From Sutcliffiella tianshenii (lineage in GTDB: Bacteria > Bacillota > Bacilli > Bacillales > Bacillaceae_I): a stretch of DNA of 64,000 nt. Both the position numbers and the translations under genes were made by a program. Position 1 is the first letter of the stretch. Each line of letters starts with the position of its first letter. Positions 9,167 through 19,056 of this stretch are shown piece after piece. Under the pieces are notes generated by a model that saw only the letters and a program-made list of their open reading frames with translations, was not told where the DNA came from and ran no database searches. The DNA is taken from assembly GCF_016908565.1 (NCBI RefSeq), contig NZ_JAFBED010000005.1, positions 1 to 64,000 on the forward strand, given 5' to 3'.

Positions 9167-12100
9167 GCAGCACTATGAAAATTGCAAAGCTATCCGTACT
9201 GCGACCAATTGCCATGAGCATGGTCATAGTACTTATGCTCATACTTGGCGCAGTCAGTATGAGGAGCATGACGGTCGACCTATTCCCTGAACTTACCTTT
9301 CCGATAGTGGCCGTCACCACTACCTATGAAGGGGCCGGCCCTGAGGAAATTGAAAATTTGATATCCTCCCCTATCGAGAATGCCATGGGCACTCTGCCGA
9401 ATGTTGAATCTGTGACTTCGATATCCAGGACAGGAGGCTCATTGGTACTGGTTGCTTTCACCTGGGGAACCAATATGGACTTCGCAGCGCTTGATATGCG
9501 GGAGAGAATCGACGCTGTTAGGGATTTCCTGCCTCCAGGGGCACAACTGCCACGCGTTTTGCGATTTAATCCAAGTGACCTCCCCATTGTACAGCTTGCT
9601 ATAACAGATCCATCCGGTGAGATGGTAAAAGCGAAGAGGCTGGCAGAGGAGGAAATCGAACCTGAACTGAACAGTGTGGATGGAATTGCATCCATTTCGG
9701 TCGAAGGCGGTGCCGAAAGTGAAGTCCGAGTAACACTGGATCCGAATACACTTTCTTCCTTTGGAATCTCCATCGATCAATTGCAGCAAATCATCGCCTC
9801 AGAAAACTTGAATCTACCAGGTGGTGCTTTGACCGACCAGAATCAAGACCTGCCTATCCGAATAACCGGGGAGTATGCATCGATCACTGATATCAAGACG
9901 CTCCCTATCCCAAACTCCAAAGGGATCATTCAGCTCGATCAGCTTGGTGAGGTTAAGGAAACGCTTCAGCCTACCACTCAGTTAAGCTATCTGAATGGCG
10001 AGCCTGCTGTAGGAATGTCCATCCTGAAACAGTCTGGAAGCAATACCGTCACTGTGGCGAATGACATCAATAAAAAATTGGAGGAAATCAAAGAAACACT
10101 GCCTGAAGGTGTCGAAATTAAACCTATCTTTGATCAGAGCCAATTTATCGAACAATCCATCCGCGCTGTAGCGTCTAACATGATACTCGGAAGTCTTCTG
10201 GCAGCACTGGTGCTTTACTTTTTCTTAAGAAATTTAAGAAGTACGCTGATCATTCTGTTTTCCATCCCCCTTTCCATAGTGACCACGTTCATCTTTATGT
10301 ACTTCAGCGGCCAGACTCTGAATCTATTGACGCTCGGCGGCTTGGCTTTGGGTATCGGTATGATGGTGGATAATGCCACTGTTATACTGGAAAATATATA
10401 TCGCTTAAGGCAAAAGGGATATTCGCTGAAAGATGCGGCAATCGAGGGGACAAGTGAGGTGGGTCCAGCCATCATCGCATCCACCCTTACTACCGTCATT
10501 GTATTTTTACCGATTGTTTTTGTTGATGGGTTGGCTGCACAGCTGTTCAAACCATTGGCTCTTGTTGTTTCGTTTTCGCTTTTAGCATCATTGTTCACGG
10601 CATTGATCATTGTACCTTTGTTCTCATCCTTGCTTTTGAAAGTCAATAATAAGAGCTCTAGATTTGAAGAGAGATTCAGTACGTTTTCATTATGGTATAG
10701 GAATTTACTATATAAGGCACTTCAGCATCCTAAGAAGACGATATCGCTGGTATTGCTCCTTCTGGTTGCTTCCCTTTTTGGGACACCGTTTATCGGGAAG
10801 GAGTTTTTACCTCAACAGGATCAAAGTTTTATCTCGATGACAGCGCGCTTGCCGGATGGAAGCTCGCTTGATGCTACCTATGATGTAATGGAGGAAATCG
10901 ACGAGAGATTGAAAGGTATTGAAGAGATTGATTTATCCTTTGTAACAGTAGGAGGGACTGATAACTTCTCTGTTTCGGCAGGAACACAATTGAATAGATC
11001 AAATTACAGTATCCTTCTTGTCCCTCTGAGTGAACGGAACAGGGCAGATACTGAAGTCGGAGATGAAATCAGGGAACTGATATCGGACATTCCGGGTGTG
11101 GAAATTTCCATCTCCTCCGGTGACTCCGGCTTCTCGCAAAATCCTGTATCGCTCAGCATTACGGGACCTGACCTTGATACATTGAAAGATATGGCCGATC
11201 AAACCATTACGCTTTTATCCGATATTGAAGGAATAAGAGAGCCCAGCTCCAATTACACTGAGGGTAATCCGGAAATAGTCGTCGACATTGACAGGGTAAA
11301 GGCCAGTCAGTTCGGGGTAGGGAGTGCCCAGATCGCCTCGGCCGTCTCCAGTGCTACCAGGGGAGTTGTGGCATCGAGAATGGCTCGTGAAGGGGAAGAA
11401 CTTGATATCAGACTGACTATCGAAGACACCTACACAAGCTCCATTCAAGATTTGGAGACCTTGCTCATCAGTACCCCGACAGGAGAAAATATTCCGCTGC
11501 AAGCAGTGGCAACAGTAACTCGCGGACAAGGTCCGAGTCAAATAACCAGGACAGACCGACTCCGCGAAATTACGGTTAATGCCGATATTGTGAACCGTGA
11601 TCTGGGCAGTGTGGTGGAGGATATAGAGAAGACTCTAAAGGAAAATGTCTATATCCCTACCAAACAATACAAAATTACCATCGGCGGACAGGATGAGCAG
11701 ATGAATGATGCCTTCTTCAAATTGGGTGGGGCACTGGCGCTTGCTGTTGTCCTCGTTTACATGGTTATGGCCGCCCAGTTTGAATCATACTATTATCCTT
11801 TTATCATCATGTTTTCTGTTCCGCTGACGATAATCGGAATTATCATTGGTCTTCTCGTAACTTTCCAGCCGCTTGGGGTCGGCTCCCTGGTAGGGATGCT
11901 CATTCTGACCGGAATAGTGGTAAACAATGCAATTGTTTTCGTTGATTACGTCAACTTATTGAAAAAAGATGGGAATAGCACTGTGGAAGCGATCTTAATT
12001 GCCGGACCTACAAGGATACGTCCCATCCTGATGACTACCCTGACCACTATTCTAGGATTGATCCCCCTTACCTTGGGGATCGGGGAAGGGATGGAAATTC

Positions 12101-12243
12101 AGCAGCCTATGGCGATCGTCATCGTATTCGGACTGAGCTTCGCCACTTTGATCACACTGGTTCTCATCCCTGTCCTATACTATCTATTGGATCAATTTAA
12201 AGAAAAAAGACAAGCAAAGAAAATGGAAAAAGTGGAGCTATAA
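9163..12243 (+). CDS. RND (AcrB/SwrC-type) efflux transporter
   Basis: This proton-driven exporter has 1026 residues and the RND plan: one membrane helix, a large extracellular loop, a helix bundle (about 340-500), then the same again. Family signs are DLFPELTFPIVAVTT near residue 35, the loop GAGPEEIENLIS, and the helix-4 motif LALGIGMMVDNATVILENIYR with the proton-relay aspartate pair reduced to one visible D. It belongs with the Gram-positive SwrC/YerP group. The GTG at 9163 overlaps the adaptor stop; an ATG at 9175 is an alternative. A GDSL lipase gene follows after a 33-base gap. Confidence 0.92.
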   Translation: MSSTMKIAKLSVLRPIAMSMVIVLMLILGAVSMRSMTVDLFPELTFPIVAVTTTYEGAGPEEIENLISSPIENAMGTLPNVESVTSISRTGGSLVLVAFTWGTNMDFAALDMRERIDAVRDFLPPGAQLPRVLRFNPSDLPIVQLAITDPSGEMVKAKRLAEEEIEPELNSVDGIASISVEGGAESEVRVTLDPNTLSSFGISIDQLQQIIASENLNLPGGALTDQNQDLPIRITGEYASITDIKTLPIPNSKGIIQLDQLGEVKETLQPTTQLSYLNGEPAVGMSILKQSGSNTVTVANDINKKLEEIKETLPEGVEIKPIFDQSQFIEQSIRAVASNMILGSLLAALVLYFFLRNLRSTLIILFSIPLSIVTTFIFMYFSGQTLNLLTLGGLALGIGMMVDNATVILENIYRLRQKGYSLKDAAIEGTSEVGPAIIASTLTTVIVFLPIVFVDGLAAQLFKPLALVVSFSLLASLFTALIIVPLFSSLLLKVNNKSSRFEERFSTFSLWYRNLLYKALQHPKKTISLVLLLLVASLFGTPFIGKEFLPQQDQSFISMTARLPDGSSLDATYDVMEEIDERLKGIEEIDLSFVTVGGTDNFSVSAGTQLNRSNYSILLVPLSERNRADTEVGDEIRELISDIPGVEISISSGDSGFSQNPVSLSITGPDLDTLKDMADQTITLLSDIEGIREPSSNYTEGNPEIVVDIDRVKASQFGVGSAQIASAVSSATRGVVASRMAREGEELDIRLTIEDTYTSSIQDLETLLISTPTGENIPLQAVATVTRGQGPSQITRTDRLREITVNADIVNRDLGSVVEDIEKTLKENVYIPTKQYKITIGGQDEQMNDAFFKLGGALALAVVLVYMVMAAQFESYYYPFIIMFSVPLTIIGIIIGLLVTFQPLGVGSLVGMLILTGIVVNNAIVFVDYVNLLKKDGNSTVEAILIAGPTRIRPILMTTLTTILGLIPLTLGIGEGMEIQQPMAIVIVFGLSFATLITLVLIPVLYYLLDQFKEKRQAKKMEKVEL

Positions 12244-12276
12244 ACCACTGTGTCTTGTAGAGAGGATGAAATAACG

Positions 12277-12999
12277 ATGGGCAGAAAACTGTTGTTTACT
12301 GCATTTCTTATTTTCGGCAGTTTCATAATTTACCCTCCAGTTATAGCGGAATCTCCCAAAGAGATGACATATATCGCTTTAGGTGATTCATTGACTGCCG
12401 GCCTCGGTTCTTCTGAGGAGAACTATTTGCGCATCCATGGCTTTGTGCCTCAATTCACTAAATATCTGAGAAAAGAAAATACTGTCAAAGTAGAAAATTA
12501 CGGCATTCCAGGATTGACTTCAACCGGGCTACTGGCACTGCTTTCTGCGGATGAAGGGCTGAGGAACCGTCTTAAGACGGCGGATATCATATCCATCTCC
12601 ATCGGGGGGAACAACTTTTTACAGACTGTCCGTTCCGTGCCTGATCCGGAAGAGTCACAACTGGATCTAAATATGCAGATATTAGAAAGAAGCTTGAAGG
12701 AGAACTATGAACTGATCAGGGAGCTCAATCCTAAAGCTACCGTTATGCTTGTCGGACTATACAATCCTTATCCTTCTGGTCATCCCCTGCACAAGCTTGG
12801 AGCAGAGTATGCACCAAAGTTCAATAGTTCTGTAAAAAAACTGAGTTCAGGATCCACACTTTTCATAGACCCCTATGAAGCATTCGTCAACAGAGAAGTG
12901 GCACTCACTCATATCGAAGAGGATGACATCCACCCAAATGATCAAGGCTATCAAGAAATTGTAGCACTGATGCAAAAAGCATATGAAAAGGCGCAATAA
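12277..12999 (+). CDS. Secreted or membrane-anchored SGNH/GDSL lipase
   Basis: This is an SGNH-fold esterase of 240 residues. A signal peptide (residues about 1-25, LLFTAFLIFGSFIIYPPVIA) directs it outside. Block I is ALGDSLTAG with the nucleophile serine, block III is SIGGNNF, and the catalytic pair is DDIHPND near the C-terminus. I choose the ATG at 12277 because it begins the signal peptide and has gagagga upstream; the open frame extends to 12250. It directly follows the RND pump on the same strand and is probably co-transcribed with it. The substrate is unknown. Confidence 0.85.
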   Translation: MGRKLLFTAFLIFGSFIIYPPVIAESPKEMTYIALGDSLTAGLGSSEENYLRIHGFVPQFTKYLRKENTVKVENYGIPGLTSTGLLALLSADEGLRNRLKTADIISISIGGNNFLQTVRSVPDPEESQLDLNMQILERSLKENYELIRELNPKATVMLVGLYNPYPSGHPLHKLGAEYAPKFNSSVKKLSSGSTLFIDPYEAFVNREVALTHIEEDDIHPNDQGYQEIVALMQKAYEKAQ

Positions 13000-13084
13000 A
13001 ATAGTGCTTCCGTTCTGGTAAACCGTTCCGTTTTGAGGTGCTTTTCTTTATAATATGTGCCGAAAAGACAACTGTACGAAATTG

Positions 13085-13117
13085 AAACTCGCCTAAGTAA
13101 TCGGCGAGTTTCTTTAT
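13085..13117 (+). terminator. Terminator of the efflux unit
   Basis: The stem AACTCGCC with GGCGAGTT around taagtaatc is followed by TCTTTATT. It is about 85 bases past the lipase stop codon. Confidence 0.7.
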
Positions 13118-13190
13118 TAGGAATATAAATACTGATTCGGGTCGTCTATATAAGATGTCTTGCACTTTATCGAATAATCAGCAAAAGTAA

Positions 13191-13390
13191 AATAAGCGGA
13201 GTTTTTCCGGTTAAATGGAGAAGGTAGCTTGTTTTTGGGGAAATAAGGGGAGTTTTTCCGCTTACGCACAGTAAAATCACCCATTTTCTATTTTTTTCAG
13301 TTAATAGCCGGAATTTCTCCGTTTATTTCAGCCTTTTTTAATAGTAATTACTAAATAAGCGGAATTTCTCCGTCTATTTATTAGCTCGAG
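13191..13390. repeat. Array of four AATAAGCGGAgtttttCCGCTTA-type hairpins
   Basis: Related elements start at 13191, 13242, 13303 and 13354 (spacing 51, 61, 51). The first two have AGCGGAGTTTTTCCG; the last two have the variant CCGGAATTTCTCCG or GCGGAATTTCTCCG. Each can form a short stem with a T-rich loop. They lie between the convergent lipase and yjbC genes. The rest of 13000-13609 holds only the two terminators. Confidence 0.75.
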
Positions 13391-13496
13391 TGCTTAATCT
13401 AATCTCCCAATCGATAAGGTAAAGCCCTCTTGATTCTAGATACAGGAAGCAGTTGCTATGTCAAAGTTAATAAATATTGCAGAACGTTGGCAAAAA

Positions 13497-13531
13497 AGAG
13501 AAAGACGTATGCCAATTCATACGTCTTTTCT
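13497..13531 (-). terminator. Terminator of yjbC
   Basis: The stem AAGACGTATG with CATACGTCTT around ccaatt is rich in T and A outside. It lies about 80 bases past the yjbC stop. Confidence 0.7.
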
Positions 13532-13609
13532 TGAATCATTTAATTGGAATGTACCTAGAACCAGAACCTATTACCGTTCTGGAAGCACTTTTTTCATATG
13601 TAAGTTAAA

Positions 13610-14188
13610 TTAAAGCTTGGAAAGTATATTATCATTTCCATTATCCTCTTCGTCAAAACTCAGCACCTTGTCGACCGTTTCATAGGACTCTCCGTAAAGC
13701 TCCTTGTCCTTATATGTATGGACCTGTTGATACATCTGTTTCATGCCCTCAAAGATCGCCGCTTCGTCCTGGTTGTTCGGTGACCAGTACAGTATCTCCA
13801 TCTGATTTACTTCATTTGTCGCCAACGACCTTCTGCTGTATCCGATGGAGGAAGCATGATCAAAGCCTTCCCTTTTATAAAACTTCAGCCTTTTTTCCGT
13901 ATCCGTATCTTCATAATCAACCGGCTCCACTTCCAGGATGATCGGCTTCCCTTTTTGTTTCAGCTTTTCCAGAAGCTTGTGACCAAGTCCCTGGCCCCTT
14001 GATGCTTTTGAAACAAACAGATAGTCGATGAAAATAAACTGATCGAATTCGGCATACATGAGAACGTGATGCTCACCTTCATCCTTATGGTACATATGGC
14101 CTTTTTCTTTTAACAACAGCTCCATATGCTCTTTTGATTTCATCTCTTCCACAGGAAAATATTGATTTAATTTTTCATACCAATTCAT
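13610..14188 (-). CDS. yjbC: GNAT family acetyltransferase YjbC
   Basis: It is a probable acetyl-CoA-dependent N-acetyltransferase of 192 residues, the same length as B. subtilis YjbC, which is reported as a stress-survival protein. The acetyl-CoA-binding signature is SKASRGQGLGHKLLEKLKQKG near residue 80-100 (R/Q-x-x-G-x-G/A). The C-terminus is acidic (FDEEDNGNDN). The acceptor is unknown. In B. subtilis spx follows directly; here the array of hairpins and the efflux unit lie between them. Confidence 0.85.
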   Translation of the reverse strand: MNWYEKLNQYFPVEEMKSKEHMELLLKEKGHMYHKDEGEHHVLMYAEFDQFIFIDYLFVSKASRGQGLGHKLLEKLKQKGKPIILEVEPVDYEDTDTEKRLKFYKREGFDHASSIGYSRRSLATNEVNQMEILYWSPNNQDEAAIFEGMKQMYQQVHTYKDKELYGESYETVDKVLSFDEEDNGNDNILSKL

Positions 14189-14346
14189 ATCTTTTTTTGA
14201 TCCCCTTCCATCTTTTTCTTTCTCCTAATCAAGCATAACATACATAAACATACCTCATCGTTAATATACCCTCTTTCTTTTATGATAGTCATAACTTACA
14301 ATAGAATCAGGATGTATTTTACATAAGGCAAAAAGGGGATGTCAGT

Positions 14347-14535
14347 GTGATAGAATTCTTTATTGATTTTGGACTTGTAGCTACGCTGATTATAGCAATT
14401 ACGGCTGTTATGGGTGTCCTGGCAAACGGTATCGGGGAAAAATTGTTCGGCCGAGGCAAAAAAGGCTCTGAAAGCTTCGATAAATCCACTAGCATGCAGG
14501 CTGGCTGGAAAAGCGTCGGTGGCGGAAAAAAGTGA
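14347..14535 (+). CDS. Small single-pass membrane protein of unknown function
   Basis: This 62-residue protein has one hydrophobic segment (residues about 3-27) followed by a glycine- and lysine-rich tail (GIGEKLFGRGKKGSE, ending GGGKK). It uses a GTG start preceded by aaaagggg, and it has a terminator directly after the stop. These support a real gene, but I do not recognise the family. It faces the DUF4015 gene convergently. Confidence 0.65.
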   Translation: MIEFFIDFGLVATLIIAITAVMGVLANGIGEKLFGRGKKGSESFDKSTSMQAGWKSVGGGKK

Positions 14536-14544
14536 ATAGATAGG

Positions 14545-14581
14545 AAAAAGCTGCCCTCATCGAAATGAGTGGCAGCTTTTT
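14545..14581 (+). terminator. Bidirectional terminator
   Basis: The stem AAAAAGCTGCCnCTCAT pairs with ATGAGTGGCAGCTTTTT around cgaa. It serves the small plus-strand gene and the convergent DUF4015 gene. Confidence 0.9.
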
Positions 14582-14590
14582 GATTATATG

Positions 14591-15799
14591 TCAATCACCG
14601 AGCGGTTTGAAGTTTACACCCTCTGTATACGTGTTACCCGCATTCCATAGAAGGAACTCATCTATTCCATTTTCATTCAGTGCGCGGATCTGATCTTCCA
14701 CCTGCTGCTTGCCATACGGAATATAATTTCCTGCACCAAGCCAACTTGCCGTAAAGTCTTGGATCCAAGGTCTTGATACCGGGCGTTCTTCCAACTCATC
14801 AAGTCTTGCATTTTCAAACTTTGCGTATTCCGCGATAATTTTGTAAGGTTCCTTATCAGGTTTCTCTACTCCAAAATAGGAGGTCCAATGACTTGGATAG
14901 ATCATGGACGAGATTACATCGACATGTTCTGAGATTCGGCTGAAATTCTGTCCGATCCCGGGAGCTTCCGGAAGCGTTGCAGTATAGCCGAATATATCTA
15001 CAGAAACCTGAACATTGTATGGCTCAAGTTTTTCACTTGCGTATTCCACAAAATCAGTCACAGCTTCTACACGCTTTTGAACATTATCCAGGTCAAGATC
15101 TTTATAATCACCGTATCCATATTGCAGTGTCGTATCCCGTTTCTCAAATCCTTCAGGGTAGCGCACATAGTCGAACTGGATCTCTTGGAAGCCCATTTTT
15201 GCAGCTTCGATTGCAATATTCACATTATAATCCCAAACTTCTTTCATGAATGGATTGACGAAGGATTCCCCTCTTCCATTTTTCCATACCTGACCATTAT
15301 CCACAAAAGATAGGTCCGGTCGTTTTTCTGCCAGAACAGAATCCTTGAAGACTACAATTCTACCAATAGGATAGATCTGCTTTTCTTCCAATTTCTTCAT
15401 CATTGCCTGCGTGTCATGGATATAAGGCTGGGCAATATCCATGAATGGTGAACCCTCTTCAGGTATGTACGTCAAATATCCATGATCATCCTTGATATCG
15501 ATGACCATTGAATTAAGGTCAGTTGTATCAAGGAGGTTGATCAGACGTTCAAACCTTTCCCCGCCAGCAGAATGCGCCGTGACGTAGATTCCCCGCACTG
15601 CATCTGGATATGCGAATTCGTACCCGGAATCAAACGCAAATCTTGCCATGCTAACCGGCAATTCCTTTTCCTGTACCTCTACTTTTTTTGTGCTGTGCTT
15701 CTCCACCTGCAGGCTTCCCTCTTCAGCCTGCACCGGAGAGAAACACATCATACTCAGTGCAATTGCAGCAACCAAGCCACCGAACATTTTTTTCATCAT
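14591..15799 (-). CDS. Putative secreted glycoside hydrolase (DUF4015)
   Basis: The protein has a signal peptide (hydrophobic core FGGLVAAIALSMMCFSPVQA) and then a TIM-barrel-like DUF4015 domain starting near residue 70 (VRGIYVTAHSAGGERFERL). Conserved stretches include DIKDDHGYLTY, GRIVVFKD, EIQFDYVRYPEG and DVISSMIYPSHW. The family is thought to hydrolyse glycosides, but no substrate is established here. A ribosome site (gggggag) lies only a few bases before two ATG codons at 15799 and 15796; either could be used. The open frame extends to a TTG at 15820. The position after oppF, where B. subtilis has other genes, makes it an accessory gene. Confidence 0.8.
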   Translation of the reverse strand: MMKKMFGGLVAAIALSMMCFSPVQAEEGSLQVEKHSTKKVEVQEKELPVSMARFAFDSGYEFAYPDAVRGIYVTAHSAGGERFERLINLLDTTDLNSMVIDIKDDHGYLTYIPEEGSPFMDIAQPYIHDTQAMMKKLEEKQIYPIGRIVVFKDSVLAEKRPDLSFVDNGQVWKNGRGESFVNPFMKEVWDYNVNIAIEAAKMGFQEIQFDYVRYPEGFEKRDTTLQYGYGDYKDLDLDNVQKRVEAVTDFVEYASEKLEPYNVQVSVDIFGYTATLPEAPGIGQNFSRISEHVDVISSMIYPSHWTSYFGVEKPDKEPYKIIAEYAKFENARLDELEERPVSRPWIQDFTASWLGAGNYIPYGKQQVEDQIRALNENGIDEFLLWNAGNTYTEGVNFKPLGD

Positions 15800-15975
15800 T
15801 CTCCCCCATTTATGTCTCAATTCTTGTTAGTTTCTATTATAAAGGAAATCCGCCTTCTTTTTGGCTTTTTCAGCAAATTTCCTCAAAATAATCCAAGAGT
15901 ACCAGTTTAGTGCTATTCTCTATATATTATTTACAAGTGCACAAGCATATGAGCAAATAGAGAATTGATAGCCAT

Positions 15976-16010
15976 CAAAAAAATCGGCCCGTAATATGGG
16001 CCGATTTTTT
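15976..16010 (-). terminator. Terminator of the opp operon
   Basis: AAATCGGCCC pairs with GGGCCGATTT around gtaatat, with A and T runs on either side. It touches the oppF stop. Confidence 0.9.
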
Positions 16011-16956
16011 ATCTTACAACAGCATATTCAGCTTGATACTTCTTATACTCAGCTTCAGAACATAATACGAAATGTCCCGGCTTCACTTCACGAAGCTCAA
16101 GTTCCTCGTTTTCTGCGTATCCATGTGATTTAGGGTCATATGCAAAACGCTTACGAGTGCGCTCTGAATCAGGATCCGGTTGAGGGATGGCAGATAACAG
16201 AGACTTCGTATATGGATGGATCGGATTATTATAAAGCTCATTGCTATCTGCAAGCTCCACAATCTTTCCGAAATACATGACTCCGATTCTGTCACTGATG
16301 TATTTAACCATCGACAAGTCATGCGCGATGAAAAGGTACGTTAATCCTTTTTCCTTCTGCAGCTTTTTCATCAGGTTGACGACTTGCGCCTGGATGGAAA
16401 CGTCAAGTGCAGAAATTGGCTCATCCGCAATGATGAACTCAGGCTCAACAGCCAATGCTCGTGCTATACCGATGCGTTGACGCTGCCCACCACTGAATTC
16501 ATGAGGATAACGACCAGCGTGATCTTTGTTTAGTCCTACTGTTTCCAGAAGATCGTAAACCTTTTGCATCCGTTCCTTCTTGTTCTTTGCAAGACCATGA
16601 ATGTCAATGCCTTCTGCGATGACATCGGCAATCGTCATTCTCGGGTTCAATGAAGCATAAGGATCCTGGAAGATCATCTGCATTTTGCGATTGAACTTTA
16701 ACAGCTCTTTTTTCGATTTTTTTCCGTGGACATTTTCGCCCTCAAACAGTACTTCGCCATCTGTAGCATCATAAAGGCGGATGATCGTGCGGCCTGTTGT
16801 AGATTTACCACAACCGGATTCGCCTACAAGACCCAGTGTTTCACCACGGTAGATATCAAAATTCAATCCATCGACAGCGCGGACCATATTAGGCTTTCCT
16901 TCATTGAAATACTGCTTCAAATTACGGATTTCCAATAATTTTTCACTAGTGGCCAT
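16009..16956 (-). CDS. oppF: Oligopeptide ABC transporter ATP-binding protein OppF
   Basis: This is one of the two cytoplasmic ATPases of the oligopeptide importer. The Walker A motif is [13 protein letters not shown] near residue 43, the signature is [15 protein letters not shown] near residue 155, and Walker B is EFIIADEPISALD. The C-terminal oligopeptide/dipeptide extension is present but short, ending in VLCSEAEYKKYQ. It has 315 residues. It is the last gene of oppABCDF, two bases after oppD. Confidence 0.93.
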   Translation of the reverse strand: MATSEKLLEIRNLKQYFNEGKPNMVRAVDGLNFDIYRGETLGLVGESGCGKSTTGRTIIRLYDATDGEVLFEGENVHGKKSKKELLKFNRKMQMIFQDPYASLNPRMTIADVIAEGIDIHGLAKNKKERMQKVYDLLETVGLNKDHAGRYPHEFSGGQRQRIGIARALAVEPEFIIADEPISALDVSIQAQVVNLMKKLQKEKGLTYLFIAHDLSMVKYISDRIGVMYFGKIVELADSNELYNNPIHPYTKSLLSAIPQPDPDSERTRKRFAYDPKSHGYAENEELELREVKPGHFVLCSEAEYKKYQAEYAVVR

Positions 16957-16958
16957 TG

Positions 16959-18026
16959 TTATTCACCGTCCTTTATCATAACAGGCTTATCAAAATTGTT
17001 AGGCATGTGACGTCTGCGTTTTTGAACTGCCAGAGGCGGTTCAACCTTTGGAGCGTCTTCATGCAATAACCATGTTTTTGCAAAATGCGTTTTTGAAAGC
17101 TGGAACATCGGTGGCTCCATTTCCAAATCAATCTGCATCGCAAATTCATTACGGGCAGCAAATGCATCCCCTACAGGAGGATCAGTCAGATCAGGAGGAG
17201 TTCCAGGGATTGCATATAGCTCAGCATCATCTCCAAGCTCCAGATCCGGCATGGAGCTCAATAAGCCCCAAGTGTAAGGATGTTGAGGATTGTAGAAGAT
17301 TTCATCCACTGTACCCATTTCGATAATCTGTCCGCCATACATGACTGCGACACGATCTGCTACGTTGGCAACTACACCAAGATCATGCGTGATGAAAATA
17401 ATCGATGTTTCAATCTTCTGTTGAAGATCCTTCATCAAGTCAAGAATCTGTGCCTGGATGGTTACGTCCAATGCTGTAGTCGGTTCGTCTGCAATCAATA
17501 CCTTTGGGTTACATGCCAATGAAATTGCAATGACAACCCTTTGTCTCATCCCACCTGAAAATTGGTGTGGATACTGTTTAAAGCGTTCTTCTGCCATTGG
17601 AATCCCTACTAAACGAAGAAGGTCGATCGCTTTTTCCTTTGCAGCACTTTTACTTAATTTCTGATGCTTGATGATTCCCTCCATGATCTGTTTTCCAACA
17701 GTCATCGTCGGGTTAAGTGAAGTCATCGGGTCTTGGAAGATCATCGAGATATCTTTACCCCGGATTCCTTGCATTGCTTTTTCTGAAAGCTTTGAAAGGT
17801 CTTTTCCGTCAAACAGGATCTCCCCGCTTTTGATATGGGAGTTGTTTTTTGGCAATAGTCTCATAATCGTCTTCGTTGTAACCGATTTACCGGAACCGGA
17901 CTCGCCAACAATCGCTAGCGTTTCCCCTTTTTTCAAATCAAAGTTAACGCCGCGGATTGCTTGGACTTCCCCACCGAATGTATCAAATGAAACGTGTAAG
18001 TTCTTTACTTCAAGTATTTTTTCCAT
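16959..18026 (-). CDS. oppD: Oligopeptide ABC transporter ATP-binding protein OppD
   Basis: This is the second ATPase of the importer. It has Walker [14 protein letters not shown] near residue 39, the signature [15 protein letters not shown], Walker [13 protein letters not shown] and the switch ITHDLGVVA. About 355 residues. Of two nearby ATG codons (18032 and 18026) I take the second, because aggtg is eight bases before it and only two before the first. The C-terminal 100 residues carry the oligopeptide-transporter extension ([14 protein letters not shown]). Confidence 0.93.
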   Translation of the reverse strand: MEKILEVKNLHVSFDTFGGEVQAIRGVNFDLKKGETLAIVGESGSGKSVTTKTIMRLLPKNNSHIKSGEILFDGKDLSKLSEKAMQGIRGKDISMIFQDPMTSLNPTMTVGKQIMEGIIKHQKLSKSAAKEKAIDLLRLVGIPMAEERFKQYPHQFSGGMRQRVVIAISLACNPKVLIADEPTTALDVTIQAQILDLMKDLQQKIETSIIFITHDLGVVANVADRVAVMYGGQIIEMGTVDEIFYNPQHPYTWGLLSSMPDLELGDDAELYAIPGTPPDLTDPPVGDAFAARNEFAMQIDLEMEPPMFQLSKTHFAKTWLLHEDAPKVEPPLAVQKRRRHMPNNFDKPVMIKDGE

Positions 18027-18048
18027 GTTCATTTCACCTGCCTTTATA

Positions 18049-19056
18049 CTAGTCCTTCATTTTAGGGTCTAATGCATCACGCATACCGTCTGCAACAAGG
18101 TTGAACGCAATCATCAACATACTGATGATTATTGCAGGATAGATCATGATGTGTGGGAAGATCTGTAATGATTTATAGCCATCTTCAATCAACGTACCAA
18201 GGGATGCCATTGGAGGCTGCAGCCCCAAACCGATGAAGCTAAGGAACGCTTCAAAGAATATCGCACTTGGAATGGTGAACATTGTGTTTATGATAATTAC
18301 GCCTACTACGTTGGGCAGTAAGTGCTTTGTAATGATTTTTCTATCAGATGAACCGAGTGTCCTCGATGCCAAGACAAACTCCTGGCCTTTTAGCTTTAAT
18401 ACCTGACCCCGGACTACCCGAGCCATCCCGACCCAACCGGTTATGGTGAGGGCGATGATGATTGCCAACATGCCTCGCTCCATGACCAGTATCATCAGAA
18501 TTACGATGACAAGGTTAGGAATACCGATCAGCACTTCGATGATACGCTGCATCACATTATCGACGCGGCCGCCATAATAAGCGGAGATTCCACCATATGC
18601 AACCCCGATAACCATGTCAATCAGTGCAGCCAATAAAGCGATAAAGACGGAAACCCGGGTACCTTCCCAGATCCTTGTCCATAAATCGCGCCCTAAACCA
18701 TCTGTTCCGAACCAGAAATAATCCGTGACGCCACGTTGCTCATAAATATCTACACCATTTCTTGTACCATCCATGATTCCAAGGTTTTCAATCCCGGGAA
18801 CCTTGGCCGGCAAGTTGGCTCTCATGAGATCCTGATCATTGAATCCATGGCTGTTCATAAATGGTCCAAAGATTGCTAGGAAAGTGATTAAGAAAAGAAT
18901 GAAAACACCAACGATTGCGGCTTTGTTTTTCTTTAATCTCAGCCAACCTGTCTGCCAATAGGTTAAGCTTGGTTTGGAAATTTTCTCGCCTCTATTTGGA
19001 TCTTGCTTTGCTGGTTCAAAAAGATCTTTAGGAAGTTTTTCATAATTATTGTTCAT
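18049..19056 (-). CDS. oppC: Oligopeptide ABC transporter permease OppC
   Basis: This membrane subunit has 335 residues and about six helices. The first is near residues 38-60 ([19 protein letters not shown]). The permease coupling loop carries the EAA-type motif REAA-like segment [21 protein letters not shown] near residue 230. A long soluble insert follows helix 1, as in OppC/DppC proteins. Its ATG overlaps the oppB stop by one base (TAATG), so translation is coupled. Confidence 0.92.
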   Translation of the reverse strand: MNNNYEKLPKDLFEPAKQDPNRGEKISKPSLTYWQTGWLRLKKNKAAIVGVFILFLITFLAIFGPFMNSHGFNDQDLMRANLPAKVPGIENLGIMDGTRNGVDIYEQRGVTDYFWFGTDGLGRDLWTRIWEGTRVSVFIALLAALIDMVIGVAYGGISAYYGGRVDNVMQRIIEVLIGIPNLVIVILMILVMERGMLAIIIALTITGWVGMARVVRGQVLKLKGQEFVLASRTLGSSDRKIITKHLLPNVVGVIIINTMFTIPSAIFFEAFLSFIGLGLQPPMASLGTLIEDGYKSLQIFPHIMIYPAIIISMLMIAFNLVADGMRDALDPKMKD

